The position numbers and the translations under genes were made by a program. The notes below the pieces were generated by a model, which had not been told where the DNA came from, made no database searches, and saw nothing but the letters and a program-made list of their open reading frames with translations. From NCBI RefSeq assembly GCF_009740395.1, contig NZ_WOXT01000001.1, forward strand, positions 678,464 to 742,463: DNA of 64,000 bases. Reading direction: 5' to 3'. The stretch is from Noviluteimonas gilva (GTDB lineage Bacteria; Pseudomonadota; Gammaproteobacteria; Xanthomonadales; Xanthomonadaceae). This document shows, in pieces, positions 17,710-26,904 of the stretch (positions within the stretch are counted from its first letter, which is position 1; each line of letters begins with the position of its first letter).

Positions 17710-18846
17710 TCAGGGGGCGGTGGTTGAAGCCGAAAACTCGACACGCAGCACGCCGCTGTAATAGCCGGCCTGCTTGTCCGCGTTCGCGAACTCGGGCGTG
17801 CGCAAGGTCAGTGGCCACGGTGTGCACACGACCGGAACAGGGATATTCGGCAGGAACACCTGGCGAACCTCGGCATCGGGAATGTTGGCGAAGACGCGAT
17901 CCTGCCCGGATTGATACTGCGTCGATCCGAACGGCCGCGTCGTCGAGTGCACTTCGTACTCGATGCGATTCTGGCCGGCCGCACCTTGCGGCGCGGGATG
18001 TCGCACGAAGAAGCGACCGACTTCTTCGGCGCCGGTCGATGACGGATCGCTCATGCGAACCGTGTAGCGCTTGCTGTGAGCGTTGAAGCCGTCGTAGAGA
18101 CAGGCATCGACCGTTCGTTCACCCGAAGCGCGCGCGCCGCCGGCGGAAGGGACGGAACGCAGATTCAAATCGACGCGCGGCGTGGCCGATCGGAACTCGG
18201 GCAGGAACACCTGCATGCTTTGGTTGTCGGTGACGGTGACGGTGAGCGCGGCGGTGAAGTTGGCGATCGGCCCGACGCCCCATTCGTTGAGTCGCAAATG
18301 CAAATTCGCTGTCCACACACCGCCAGTCGGCAAACGCGCAAGTTCTCTCGACAGCATGTAGGCCGTAATTCTCTTTCCGGTGCTAGGGGCACCATAGTGG
18401 GGGCCACTATTAGGGCAGGTGACAAAGACGCTGTCATTGATCAGCATCATGATGGCGCCGCTGTTGCACGGCGTCCCATTGGGATAAAAAGGCAAGGTGT
18501 AGGCATTCACCTCGAGTACTTGAGACATGCCTGAGTGCGCTTCGGTGAAACGCAAAGCGATTTTCGACTCACCATAGTTTCCGGACTCCACATCAGTGCT
18601 GGGGCAGGCGCCCTTCTCCGGATCCGACGTTGACCAGCACGTCCAATAGTTTCGTCCCCACCGAAGGGGGGCTCCAACATCGCTTCCGCCGACTGTCGGG
18701 AAGAAGACAGCTAGGTCCGACGTGAGAGATCCGCGTGTCATGGTCCTGGAGACGGCGACGTGATGGTCGGTGGGCGCGAGAACCTGGGCGAACGCCGAGC
18801 CACAACCGAGGATGGCGAGCAACAGCGCAAAAAGGTAACGACGCAT
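17710..18846 (-). CDS. Class 5 fimbria tip adhesin, CblD/CfaE family
   Basis: A secreted protein of 378 residues with a clean signal peptide (RRYLFALLLAILGCGSAFA). It matches the CfaE/CblD tip-adhesin pattern: an N-terminal adhesin half with paired cysteines and a C-terminal pilin half from about residue 230 (RTVDACLYDGFNAHSKRYTVRM). It would cap the pilus, start assembly and bind the host or surface receptor. It is the last gene of the fimbria operon. Its ATG shares one base with the usher stop; a GTG one codon upstream is also possible. By eye its middle is richer in A/T than neighbouring genes, so recent transfer is possible. Confidence 0.85.
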   Translation of the reverse strand: MRRYLFALLLAILGCGSAFAQVLAPTDHHVAVSRTMTRGSLTSDLAVFFPTVGGSDVGAPLRWGRNYWTCWSTSDPEKGACPSTDVESGNYGESKIALRFTEAHSGMSQVLEVNAYTLPFYPNGTPCNSGAIMMLINDSVFVTCPNSGPHYGAPSTGKRITAYMLSRELARLPTGGVWTANLHLRLNEWGVGPIANFTAALTVTVTDNQSMQVFLPEFRSATPRVDLNLRSVPSAGGARASGERTVDACLYDGFNAHSKRYTVRMSDPSSTGAEEVGRFFVRHPAPQGAAGQNRIEYEVHSTTRPFGSTQYQSGQDRVFANIPDAEVRQVFLPNIPVPVVCTPWPLTLRTPEFANADKQAGYYSGVLRVEFSASTTAP

Positions 18847-21527
18847 CACGGTTCCCCTTGTTCAATGTTCGCCTGAAGATTCGCAACGCGGCGCAACGCC
18901 CACCGCTTGAATCGTTCGCCGTCGCGCAACTCGAGCGGTAACTCGTCGACGCTGCCCACGCGACACCGCGTCGTACCCAAACGCTGCACGGCCGCGACCG
19001 CATCCGGCGCCGCGACGTCGCAGACATGCAGCTGCAGCGGATCGAGCGCGAAGATGCGCGCGGGATGGCCGTCGAATTCCGCGATGAAGCTCCCGTCCTC
19101 GCCGGTCTGTCCGGTCGGCGACTCCAGCAGCAACACATGCGACAAGGGCTGCTCGCGCGCGTCGACCAGGCGGCCGACATACGTCATCGTCAGCGTCGCT
19201 TCGATCTGCTGCACGCCGAGCTTGCCCGGCTGCAGGAACCAGTCGCGACGCCCTGCACCGGAGACGACCGTGCCGAGGCTCTGACGCGAGCCGTCGCCGT
19301 CCGCAACGTGCGTGCGTGCGGCGGTGTAACCCTCCATCGGCACCAACATCGATTCGCCGAAGCCGAGTTGCACGTCGCCGGAAGATGCGCCCGCCACTTT
19401 CGCCGCGACGCTGCCCTTCGGATACGCGCGCGAAGAATTGTTGACGTGCACGACGACGCCCGCACCCGGATTGCCACCCGGCGCACCTGCGCCGAGGAAC
19501 GCGCCATTGCGCGAGACGGCGAACGAACCGGTGTGATTCGCGGTCCAGGCGACGCTCGATCCCATCTGCGTGTCGTAATGGAACGCGGTCGCGCCCGCAG
19601 TACCGTAGCGCCCGTCGATGCGGCCGTCGATGCCGGCTTCCCACAACGAATCCGTATCCGCCGCAGCCGACACCGTCACCTCGCGCCGCGTCGCGCCTTC
19701 CCAACGATGCGTCTGCGAGCCGCGCAACTGTGCACCATCGTCGCCATTGCGCGAGGTCCGCGCATCCACCGAAGCCGTCTGATGCACCGACGCCCGCGTG
19801 GCTTGCGACGCATTGCGATGCCGCGAGAACGACACCGACGCATGCACGCCATCGTCGGTCACGTTACCCGCCTCGCGGCGATACGCACCCATGCGCAAGG
19901 ACACGAAGCCACCCTGCACCGAAAACGCGCGCGCGAACGTCGCATCGTAGCCTTCGTTGCGCTGGCGACTCACGCCGTAATCCAGATGCGGCGACAGCGG
20001 GTCGTGCCAAGGCGCAGCAAATTGATCGGCGCCACCGTAGGTGTAGCCCGCCGTCAACGAACCACCGGCGAGCGGCAACGAAATCGTCGAAGTCAACGAT
20101 GAGTGGCAGCCACGCGGTGCAGGCCAGTCCTCCACCACGCGGCAATCCTTCGCGCGCATCGCCTGTCGATACAGATTCCACGCGACCGTGCGCCCGATGC
20201 TCAACTGCTGCAGGTCGCCGCGCGTGCCGTCGCTGCCGATCAGCGCGCCGGCGGAAATCGTCCATGCCCCGAGCCCCGTCAACACGTGCCAATCCAGGCG
20301 CGTCTCGTTGTACGCGCGCCGCGAATCGAACACCGTCGTCGCATTGCTCAGGCTTGCACCGCGCATCGTGGGCAGTCGAACGCCGAACTGCGCGACATCA
20401 CGCGACTTCGCATCGCCGGGCACGTCGACGACGCGACCGCCCTGCGCGAACCACTGCCATTGATCCGAACCCAGGCCTTCACCGCCCGAGCGACTGAACG
20501 CGACCGTCTCGCTGCGCGTTTCGCGGCCGTTCTCGATCACGCGCAAGGTGACCGGATAACTGCCGACCGGGAACATGCGCGTGTCGATCGACTGCATGCC
20601 CGCGTCGAGATAGGACGTCGACAGCAACTGCGATCCGCGGAACGCATCCACGCGCGCGCGCTGCGACAACACGACGGTGACCGGCGTGCCGTGTCCCGCC
20701 TGTTCCTGGTCGACCCACGCCAGCGTGGTGCCCGCGCGCACGCCGTCGATGCGTCCCAACGGCATCAGCGCAAGCTGGAAGCTCCCGCCCAACGGACTGG
20801 CGAGGCCATGCATGTCCATGCGACCGGCCTGCACGTAGTGCGTCCGATCCAGATCGTGGCGGTAATACGCATCGTCGAAGGCGAAGTGGCTTTCGCCGGC
20901 GCCTTCGCGACGGTTGTGGGAGTACTGCCATTCGAAACCGAAATGACCGCGCTCGCCGAGGCCCAGCGCACCAATGCCGTTCGCGCTGAAAGCGCGGTAG
21001 TCGGCATTGTCTGAATAATTGAAGCCGTGCCGATGCACGAGCGCGTTCACGGCGGGCGTCGGCGCCACCCAGCGCGAACGACGCGCGGCGGCGCTCGGCA
21101 ACCAGGCGGGATTCGCGAAGAGTTCCACCACGCCTTTCGATTCATCGAAGATCGCGGCGACCTGCTCGGTCGTGACATAGCCGCATTGGGTCTCGATCAC
21201 GGCGGCATCGCCGCAGGCGAGATGGCGATTCGCGGGCATCTGCCTGCCCAGTGCAACGAGCAGCGATTCGACGGACGCCGTGACGCCGGCATCGATCATG
21301 TTCTGCGCCAGGCGCGACGCGTCTTCGAAGTGCAGGCTGTCGGGCCGCACGAGCACCGGATGCAAGCCGAGCGACGTGCCCGCGATGCGGACTTCGACGC
21401 GTTCGACCTGCCCGTCGACCAGGCTTTCGAAACCGGCCGGCACGTCCGAATGCGTCAGCATGCCCGCCATCGCCTCTTCGGCGAGGCAGTACGAGATCGC
21501 GATTGATAGCAGGAGGCGACGAGGCAC
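18846..21527 (-). CDS. Class 5 fimbria outer-membrane usher, CfaC/TcfC family
   Basis: The usher is the outer-membrane pore that receives chaperone-subunit pairs and threads the growing pilus. The protein (893 residues) has a signal peptide and an N-terminal domain followed by many short beta strands of a plugged barrel. Its C-terminal domains read TLTMTYVGRLVDAREQPL and GQTGEDGSFIAEFDG. The frame is open back to 21566, but that start would lie in a terminator hairpin. GTG 21527 has GGAAG six bases before it and gives a normal signal peptide (RRLLLSIAISYCLAEEAMA). It lies between the pilin and adhesin genes. Confidence 0.85.
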   Translation of the reverse strand: MPRRLLLSIAISYCLAEEAMAGMLTHSDVPAGFESLVDGQVERVEVRIAGTSLGLHPVLVRPDSLHFEDASRLAQNMIDAGVTASVESLLVALGRQMPANRHLACGDAAVIETQCGYVTTEQVAAIFDESKGVVELFANPAWLPSAAARRSRWVAPTPAVNALVHRHGFNYSDNADYRAFSANGIGALGLGERGHFGFEWQYSHNRREGAGESHFAFDDAYYRHDLDRTHYVQAGRMDMHGLASPLGGSFQLALMPLGRIDGVRAGTTLAWVDQEQAGHGTPVTVVLSQRARVDAFRGSQLLSTSYLDAGMQSIDTRMFPVGSYPVTLRVIENGRETRSETVAFSRSGGEGLGSDQWQWFAQGGRVVDVPGDAKSRDVAQFGVRLPTMRGASLSNATTVFDSRRAYNETRLDWHVLTGLGAWTISAGALIGSDGTRGDLQQLSIGRTVAWNLYRQAMRAKDCRVVEDWPAPRGCHSSLTSTISLPLAGGSLTAGYTYGGADQFAAPWHDPLSPHLDYGVSRQRNEGYDATFARAFSVQGGFVSLRMGAYRREAGNVTDDGVHASVSFSRHRNASQATRASVHQTASVDARTSRNGDDGAQLRGSQTHRWEGATRREVTVSAAADTDSLWEAGIDGRIDGRYGTAGATAFHYDTQMGSSVAWTANHTGSFAVSRNGAFLGAGAPGGNPGAGVVVHVNNSSRAYPKGSVAAKVAGASSGDVQLGFGESMLVPMEGYTAARTHVADGDGSRQSLGTVVSGAGRRDWFLQPGKLGVQQIEATLTMTYVGRLVDAREQPLSHVLLLESPTGQTGEDGSFIAEFDGHPARIFALDPLQLHVCDVAAPDAVAAVQRLGTTRCRVGSVDELPLELRDGERFKRWALRRVANLQANIEQGEP

Positions 21528-21549
21528 GGGCGGCTTCCGGTTGGGAATG

Positions 21550-21583
21550 AAAAAGACGCGGGGCACGCAGCTATGCGTGCCCC
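21550..21583 (-). terminator. Terminator-like hairpin inside the fimbria operon
   Basis: GGGGCACGCA and TGCGTGCCCC form a perfect 10-bp stem with a 4-base loop. On the minus strand it is followed by GCGTC and then TTTTT. It stands between the pilin stop (21598) and the usher start (21527), so it should cut usher and adhesin expression well below pilin expression. Confidence 0.75.
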
Positions 21584-21597
21584 GTCGTCCATGGGCA

Positions 21598-22092
21598 TTA
21601 CGGGTTCGGCGTGACCACGACGCCGACGACGCCCTGGTACGTACCGGCGTGCGTGATGGCGCCCGGCGTGGCCTGCGAGATGCGCAGCATCTGCGCGACC
21701 GAACCGGAGGTGATGTCGCCGCCCGGGAACAGGTTGGCTTCGGTCAGCACGACGCCGGCGGTGGTCACGGCCGTGCCGCCGAACGTCACGCCCAGCGGAA
21801 TCGCCGGCGCGGCGGCGTTGATGTTGTTGATCAGCGTCGGCGCGGTGGCCAGGCGGATCGTCATGTCGCTGGCGGCATTGGTGAAGATGCGCGTGTTCAC
21901 TTCGGTCGGCTGCAGGCCGTTGCCCGGCAGGTACGCCATCGTCATGGTGGTCGGCAGCGCGGTGCCGTCGGCCTGCAGCAGTTCCACCGCCGGGTCGACG
22001 CTGGCGACGACGGTGATGTCCTTCTGCGTGGCGACGGCGGAGAACGAAACGAGGGCCAGCGCGAGGGCCGGCACGAGCTTGAGAAGCTTCAT
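21598..22092 (-). CDS. Class 5 fimbria major subunit, CfaB/CblA (CS1) family
   Basis: A small secreted pilin of 164 residues. The signal peptide MKLLKLVPALALALVSFSAVA is followed by TQKDITVVASVDPAVELLQADG, the donor strand and first strand typical of CfaB/CS1 and CblA pilins. No cysteines occur in the mature part, as expected for this class and unlike type 1 pilins. It polymerises into the fimbria shaft. AAGGAAA eight bases before the ATG is a strong ribosome-binding site, consistent with high expression. It lies after the chaperone gene and before a terminator hairpin. Confidence 0.88.
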   Translation of the reverse strand: MKLLKLVPALALALVSFSAVATQKDITVVASVDPAVELLQADGTALPTTMTMAYLPGNGLQPTEVNTRIFTNAASDMTIRLATAPTLINNINAAAPAIPLGVTFGGTAVTTAGVVLTEANLFPGGDITSGSVAQMLRISQATPGAITHAGTYQGVVGVVVTPNP

Positions 22093-22207
22093 GCGTTGAT
22101 TTCCTTTCTTGCTTGAGGGAGCCCGCGACGACGCGCTTCGAGCGGCCGGCATCGGGAAGGTTCGGGCGGGTGCCCGATTCGGTTGAGCGCGCGATGCGCG
22201 CCGTGCG

Positions 22208-22951
22208 TCAGGGCTGAAGCGCGAGCAACTTCGGCGTTTCGTCCTGACTGGTCTGGTAGCGCAGCACCAAGTGACCGGTGCCGGGGATGTCCGGCATCTC
22301 GATGTGGTGCGTTGGGTAGACGCTGCGGTTCACATCGGTCCAGCGGCAGTCACGCTCGTTGTCGACGGCGGGGCAGCGGCCGATCTTCAGCGCGCCGATG
22401 CGCAGCGTGCCGTTGTTCAACAGGCGCTTGCCGTCGTCGACCAGACGCGCACCGATGCGGCCGTTGTCCGGCAACACGCGGACGAGCGCGCCGAACACGA
22501 GGTTGACGCCCAGCTTCGTCGACACATCGGCGCTGACGGCTTCTTCGAACGTGGCGTCCGACGGCGCATCCACCGGCTCGAAATACACGCGATACGCCTT
22601 CTCTTCCTGCGGCGCGACGGGCGCGATGAGGCGGACGGTTCGCGAGGAGGCAGGCGACAACACCAGGCGCTGCGGCGACACGACGAGCGCATCGTCGGCG
22701 GAGAGCGTGTTCTCGCGCTCATCGCGCGTGGCCGGCGCGACGATCTCCGCGACGCGCACCTTCACGTACTGCACCTGATCGCTCTTCGAATGCAATTCGA
22801 TCTGGCCGATGCCTTCGTGCTCCGGCGCGATGTGCGTCGTCATGGGATAGACGACGACGTTGGCCATGGCGCAAGCACTCCACGCGAGGAGCGTCGAGGC
22901 GACGATTGCCTGTCCGTAGCGCAGACGTTTGTAGGAGAAGCTGGGCGACAT
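22208..22951 (-). CDS. Class 5 fimbria periplasmic chaperone, CfaA/CblB family
   Basis: A signal peptide (ending ACAMA) is followed by a two-lobed PapD-like fold: VVVYPMTTHIAPEHEGIGQIEL for the first strands and VSPQRLVLSPASSRTVRLIAP with the conserved Arg that anchors the subunit. Lobe two follows with LVFGALVRVLPDN. The protein (247 residues) binds subunits in the periplasm and delivers them to the usher. It is the first gene of the operon, in the order chaperone-pilin-usher-adhesin as in cfaABCE. The 115 bases to the pilin gene contain a small hairpin TCGGGC/GCCCGA. Confidence 0.88.
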   Translation of the reverse strand: MSPSFSYKRLRYGQAIVASTLLAWSACAMANVVVYPMTTHIAPEHEGIGQIELHSKSDQVQYVKVRVAEIVAPATRDERENTLSADDALVVSPQRLVLSPASSRTVRLIAPVAPQEEKAYRVYFEPVDAPSDATFEEAVSADVSTKLGVNLVFGALVRVLPDNGRIGARLVDDGKRLLNNGTLRIGALKIGRCPAVDNERDCRWTDVNRSVYPTHHIEMPDIPGTGHLVLRYQTSQDETPKLLALQP

Positions 22952-23082
22952 GGGAATGAGGCTCTGGGAAAGCGTCGCGCACTATCCGGCACAGCCCTGA
23001 ATCGCATAATGAGACGCTGGCGGTCAGGCCCGGCGGATACGTCCCTCCGTCAAGCTGGAAACATCGCCGTACCAGCCTGCGG

Positions 23083-26000
23083 TTACTTCTCCTTGCGCCA
23101 GTTCACCGAGCCGCGGTTCTCGATGGTGCTCGACTCGATCTGGATGTCGAAGCCCTTGCGCAGTAAATACTTCAGCGTGAGCACCTGCCCGGTGCCGAGC
23201 AACGACACGCCGTAACCGACATACAACTTCGGCGAGAGGTACTTGCCGACACCGAACACGTTGCCGCCGAGCGCGCGCGAATCCATCACGCCCGCATCGT
23301 CGAAACCCAGGCGCGTGGCGAGTTGCGACGCGAGCAATCCACCGCCCGCGGACAGCGCTGCAGAGGCTGCATCGAGCTGGCGACCCTCGTCACTGCTGGC
23401 GGTGCTGAGCGGACGGCCGAGCACGAGATAGGAGAGCGCCTCGGATTCGTCCATCGCAGGTTCCGCCCAGACCTCGGCCTGCGGCGAGGTCGCATGCCCG
23501 CGCACCTGGATGCCCGCGGTGACATCGCCGACGACGCGTTCCGCGCGAATGTTGAGCAACGGATCGACGATCGCCGCGTTGCTCCAGATCAACTCGCCGC
23601 GCGAGACCGACAGCTTCTGCCCATACGCCTTGTACGTGCCTCCCACTTCCAGCGTGCCATCGCCGACCATCTCGCGGCCGGGACGTTGACGCACGCGCAG
23701 TTGGCCAGTGAGCGTGCCGTCGAGACCGAACCCGTTGAGCGCGACCGCGTCTTCGGGAAGCACGAGCGTGAGATCGAGCGACAGCGGCGAGGCAGCCGTG
23801 CGCTTCGGATCCACCGGATCGAGCACGACGACATCGGGCGAACGCGTCACGCCGCCTTCGAGACCTTCGAGTGCGATGCGCGCTTCCTGGACCGTCACCG
23901 TCCCGGTCACCTCGAGCGGTTGCTTCGCCGCGTAACGCACGGTGACATTCGGCGCGATCACCGCGTGCAGGTCGCGCGTGTCGGCGGCCAGCACCTTGTC
24001 GCCGGTGACGTTGAGCACGAGCGGCGTGTCGTCGCCGCGCCAACCGAGCGAACCGTTGACCTGGAGCGTGCCCTCACCGGAGCGGATCGAGCCCGCGATG
24101 CGCGCCGTACCGTCCTGCAACGCATCGAGGCGGACATCGCCATCGTGCAACTCGAGCGCGAGCGACGGCACGTCCGCCTGGAAGTTCGACAGATGCGCCT
24201 GGCCGCCGAGCGTCGGTTGCGCACGCGTGCCGCCGAGCGCGATGTTGCCTTCGATCAAGCCCGTGGGCTCGACGATGTCCGGCGACAACAGCTCCATCCA
24301 CGTCAGCGAATCGGTGCGCAGCGTGACCTGGCCCGACAGCGGCGCGTACTCGTCCCAACCGGTGGCGATACGCGCATCGACGCGGCCGTCTTCGTTGAAC
24401 GTCGTGCCCAGCGTTGCGGAGATGCGTTGCGGATCGAATTGCGCTTCGAACTGCAGCCCCGTGTAAGAGATCAGATCACGCCGCGAGCGCTCGCTGTTGC
24501 GCATGCCGCCATCGGCCGACGCCACGCGCACGTTGCCGCGCCACGCGTTACCGACCGGCCGCAACTGCCCGACCAACTGCAGGTCACCATGCAACAACCA
24601 AGGGCGGTCGTCATCACGCGGCGGCAACCAGGGCGTCGCGAGTTGAAGCGGCAGGCGATCGGCGCGCACATCGAGGCCACGTCGCGGCCAGTCGGCGCTC
24701 GCGCATAACGCGCCGCCGCCTTCCGTCGACAGGCATGCGTTCGACAACGCGCCATTGCGGCCGTCCCAACGCCACGTCGTCGGGCGATCCAACGCCCACG
24801 GCGATCCCTTCATCGGCGAGAGGCGCAGCGTCGACAAGGTACCGCCCCATTGCGCACCGCGCTTGACCGCGTCGCCCGACAGCGTCGCGCCGCCGTACGC
24901 CGTATCCGCGGTCGCATCGAGCGACAGTCGTTCCATCGCACCGCGCGCATCGACGACCAGATGCGAGACGGCCAGGCCGGCTTCGACATCACGCGCTTCC
25001 ACGTGCAACACGCCACTGCCGTTGCGCCACGGCAACCTGCCGTTCGCACGCAGCGACGCAGCGCGGTAATCGCCCCAGTGCAAGGCTTCGCCGGTGAGGT
25101 CGGCCTGGATGTCGGGCGTCGCACGCGGCCCGCGCAACGACGCAGTCCCACGCAACACGCCGCCCGCGCCGGGCATCAGATCATCGAGTCGCAGCGGTTC
25201 GAAGCGCGCATCGACCGCGAGCGTCGCACCCACGCGCCCCTTTGCCGTCGCACGACTGCCGCCGAGCGACAACGCGACATCGCCTTCGACATCGCTGCCG
25301 TGCAACGCGACCTTCGCACGCGCATCGAGCGGGCGACCGCGCAAGGTGCCGCGCAGCGAAGGCGCATCGAGCGTCGCGTCGAAGCCTTGTCCATCGCTGC
25401 GCGCATTGCCGCGCGTCGTCAGCCTGCCCTGCACACGGCCGGGGAACGCCGGCACGAAATAACCGGGATCGAATCCCGCCAGCGTCGCATCGAGTTGCCA
25501 TGCGAGCGCGGGCGACCAACGCACGTCGCCCTTCGCATCGAGCGTGCCGTTCGGCATGCGCGCCTGCAGCGCGTTGACGACCGCGTGCACCGTATCGCCG
25601 CGTGCATCGAAGATCAGCGTCGCGCGTTGGTTCTCGCGCAGGAAGCGGCCTTCGCCCTTCGCGGCCCACAGATCGGGCCTGCCCGCGATCCCGAAGTCCG
25701 CATCGGCGACCACCGCCGGCGCATCCGCCGTGCCGCCCCAACGCAAGCCGCGTGCATTGATCGCGAAGCGCAGCCGCTGGCGATTCGGATCGCGCAAGTC
25801 GGCGAAGCCTTGCAAGCGCGTGCGCCCGTCGAGCGCATCGATGATGAGCGGCTCGACGGTCAGCACCTTGTCGTCCAGCCGCACTTTCGATGGCTGGATC
25901 ACCGCGCGCAGATCGCCTTGGCGCACGGAACCCTGGATCGTCGCGCTTCCACCGAGGCCATCGGCGCGCAACTCGACGGCGAGCGGCGTTTCGCTCGGCT

Positions 26001-26904
26001 CGCCGCCGCTGAGCAACGACAGATCCAGCACCGGCGCCTTCGCGCGCAGATGCCAACGCGGATCGGGTTCGCCGCGCAGCGTGAACGTCGCCTGCGCAGG
26101 TGCTGGCAAACGGCCCGCCACCGCGATGTCGAGCTTCGCGACATCGCCGCGCGCGACGATGCCGAAGCGCGGCGCGGTGCGCCCACCCTGCGTCGGCAAC
26201 ACGGCCGTCGCGACGAAATCGGTGCGATAGCGTTCGCGCGGCACGTAATCGCCATGCATCGCAAAGCGGCCGAGATCGCTGTCGACAGTGACGTGCTCGA
26301 CATGCAGCAACCCGCGCGACGCGCGCAAGCCACCGCCGGCCTGGCGGATCGCGATCGTCGGAACGCCCGATTGCGTCAAGCGCAATCCGTCGATGCGGAT
26401 CGTATCGGCCTCCAACGCGAGCGGCGGCTCGATCTTCGGCAACGATTCGGGCCATCGCGGGAACTCGAAGGGCTCATCGCTCTCGGGCAATTCGAGCGTC
26501 GCACCCCGCACATCGAGCGCATCCAGCCGCAACGTGCGCCCGAGCAAAGGGCGAATCGCCGGATCGACGAAGATCGTCTTCGCGGTGAACACGATGCGCT
26601 TGGTGGGCTGCGCAGGATCCGACGCGTAAACGAACCGCACGCCATGCATCGTCAACGGCCCCGACACCGGCCCTTCCGCGCTTTGCCAGGTCAAGCTCGC
26701 GCCCGCAGGTAATCGCGAGACAACCTGCGCGAGCAACACATCGCGCCCACCCACCGTCGTGAGCAGCCAATACACCAGCGCAATCGCGAGGACGACGAGC
26801 GCAAACGCACCCAGCAGTGAACGGAACGCGACTTTCCGCGCCAACGCACGCCGCGCCGCTGCGCGTTCGGCGCGCTGCTCCGGCGTGAGCGGCACGCCCC
26901 TCAC
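23083..26904 (-). CDS. tamB: TamB, inner-membrane-anchored translocation and assembly factor
   Basis: A 1273-residue protein with one N-terminal membrane anchor (about residues 28-50, SLLGAFALVVLAIALVYWLL) and a very long beta-rich body. The C-terminal DUF490/TamB domain includes SYLVLGRPLSTASSDEGRQLDAA and ends with LKYLLRKGFDIQIESS. TamB forms a periplasm-spanning groove that works with TamA in outer-membrane protein assembly and, in E. coli, in phospholipid transport. The ATG overlaps the tamA stop by 4 bases. It is the last gene of the glyQ-glyS-tamA-tamB group. Confidence 0.93.
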   Translation of the reverse strand: MRGVPLTPEQRAERAAARRALARKVAFRSLLGAFALVVLAIALVYWLLTTVGGRDVLLAQVVSRLPAGASLTWQSAEGPVSGPLTMHGVRFVYASDPAQPTKRIVFTAKTIFVDPAIRPLLGRTLRLDALDVRGATLELPESDEPFEFPRWPESLPKIEPPLALEADTIRIDGLRLTQSGVPTIAIRQAGGGLRASRGLLHVEHVTVDSDLGRFAMHGDYVPRERYRTDFVATAVLPTQGGRTAPRFGIVARGDVAKLDIAVAGRLPAPAQATFTLRGEPDPRWHLRAKAPVLDLSLLSGGEPSETPLAVELRADGLGGSATIQGSVRQGDLRAVIQPSKVRLDDKVLTVEPLIIDALDGRTRLQGFADLRDPNRQRLRFAINARGLRWGGTADAPAVVADADFGIAGRPDLWAAKGEGRFLRENQRATLIFDARGDTVHAVVNALQARMPNGTLDAKGDVRWSPALAWQLDATLAGFDPGYFVPAFPGRVQGRLTTRGNARSDGQGFDATLDAPSLRGTLRGRPLDARAKVALHGSDVEGDVALSLGGSRATAKGRVGATLAVDARFEPLRLDDLMPGAGGVLRGTASLRGPRATPDIQADLTGEALHWGDYRAASLRANGRLPWRNGSGVLHVEARDVEAGLAVSHLVVDARGAMERLSLDATADTAYGGATLSGDAVKRGAQWGGTLSTLRLSPMKGSPWALDRPTTWRWDGRNGALSNACLSTEGGGALCASADWPRRGLDVRADRLPLQLATPWLPPRDDDRPWLLHGDLQLVGQLRPVGNAWRGNVRVASADGGMRNSERSRRDLISYTGLQFEAQFDPQRISATLGTTFNEDGRVDARIATGWDEYAPLSGQVTLRTDSLTWMELLSPDIVEPTGLIEGNIALGGTRAQPTLGGQAHLSNFQADVPSLALELHDGDVRLDALQDGTARIAGSIRSGEGTLQVNGSLGWRGDDTPLVLNVTGDKVLAADTRDLHAVIAPNVTVRYAAKQPLEVTGTVTVQEARIALEGLEGGVTRSPDVVVLDPVDPKRTAASPLSLDLTLVLPEDAVALNGFGLDGTLTGQLRVRQRPGREMVGDGTLEVGGTYKAYGQKLSVSRGELIWSNAAIVDPLLNIRAERVVGDVTAGIQVRGHATSPQAEVWAEPAMDESEALSYLVLGRPLSTASSDEGRQLDAASAALSAGGGLLASQLATRLGFDDAGVMDSRALGGNVFGVGKYLSPKLYVGYGVSLLGTGQVLTLKYLLRKGFDIQIESSTIENRGSVNWRKEK

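Noticed and set aside
21528-21566. Upstream start for the usher
   Set aside because: The codons would include the T-run and part of the terminator hairpin, and no ribosome-binding site fits; GTG 21527 is better.
22952-23082. Possible c-di-GMP riboswitch upstream of the fimbria operon
   Set aside because: A GGGACG stretch on the minus strand recalls GEMM elements, but the GCAAACC and GACGCAAAGCC parts are missing.
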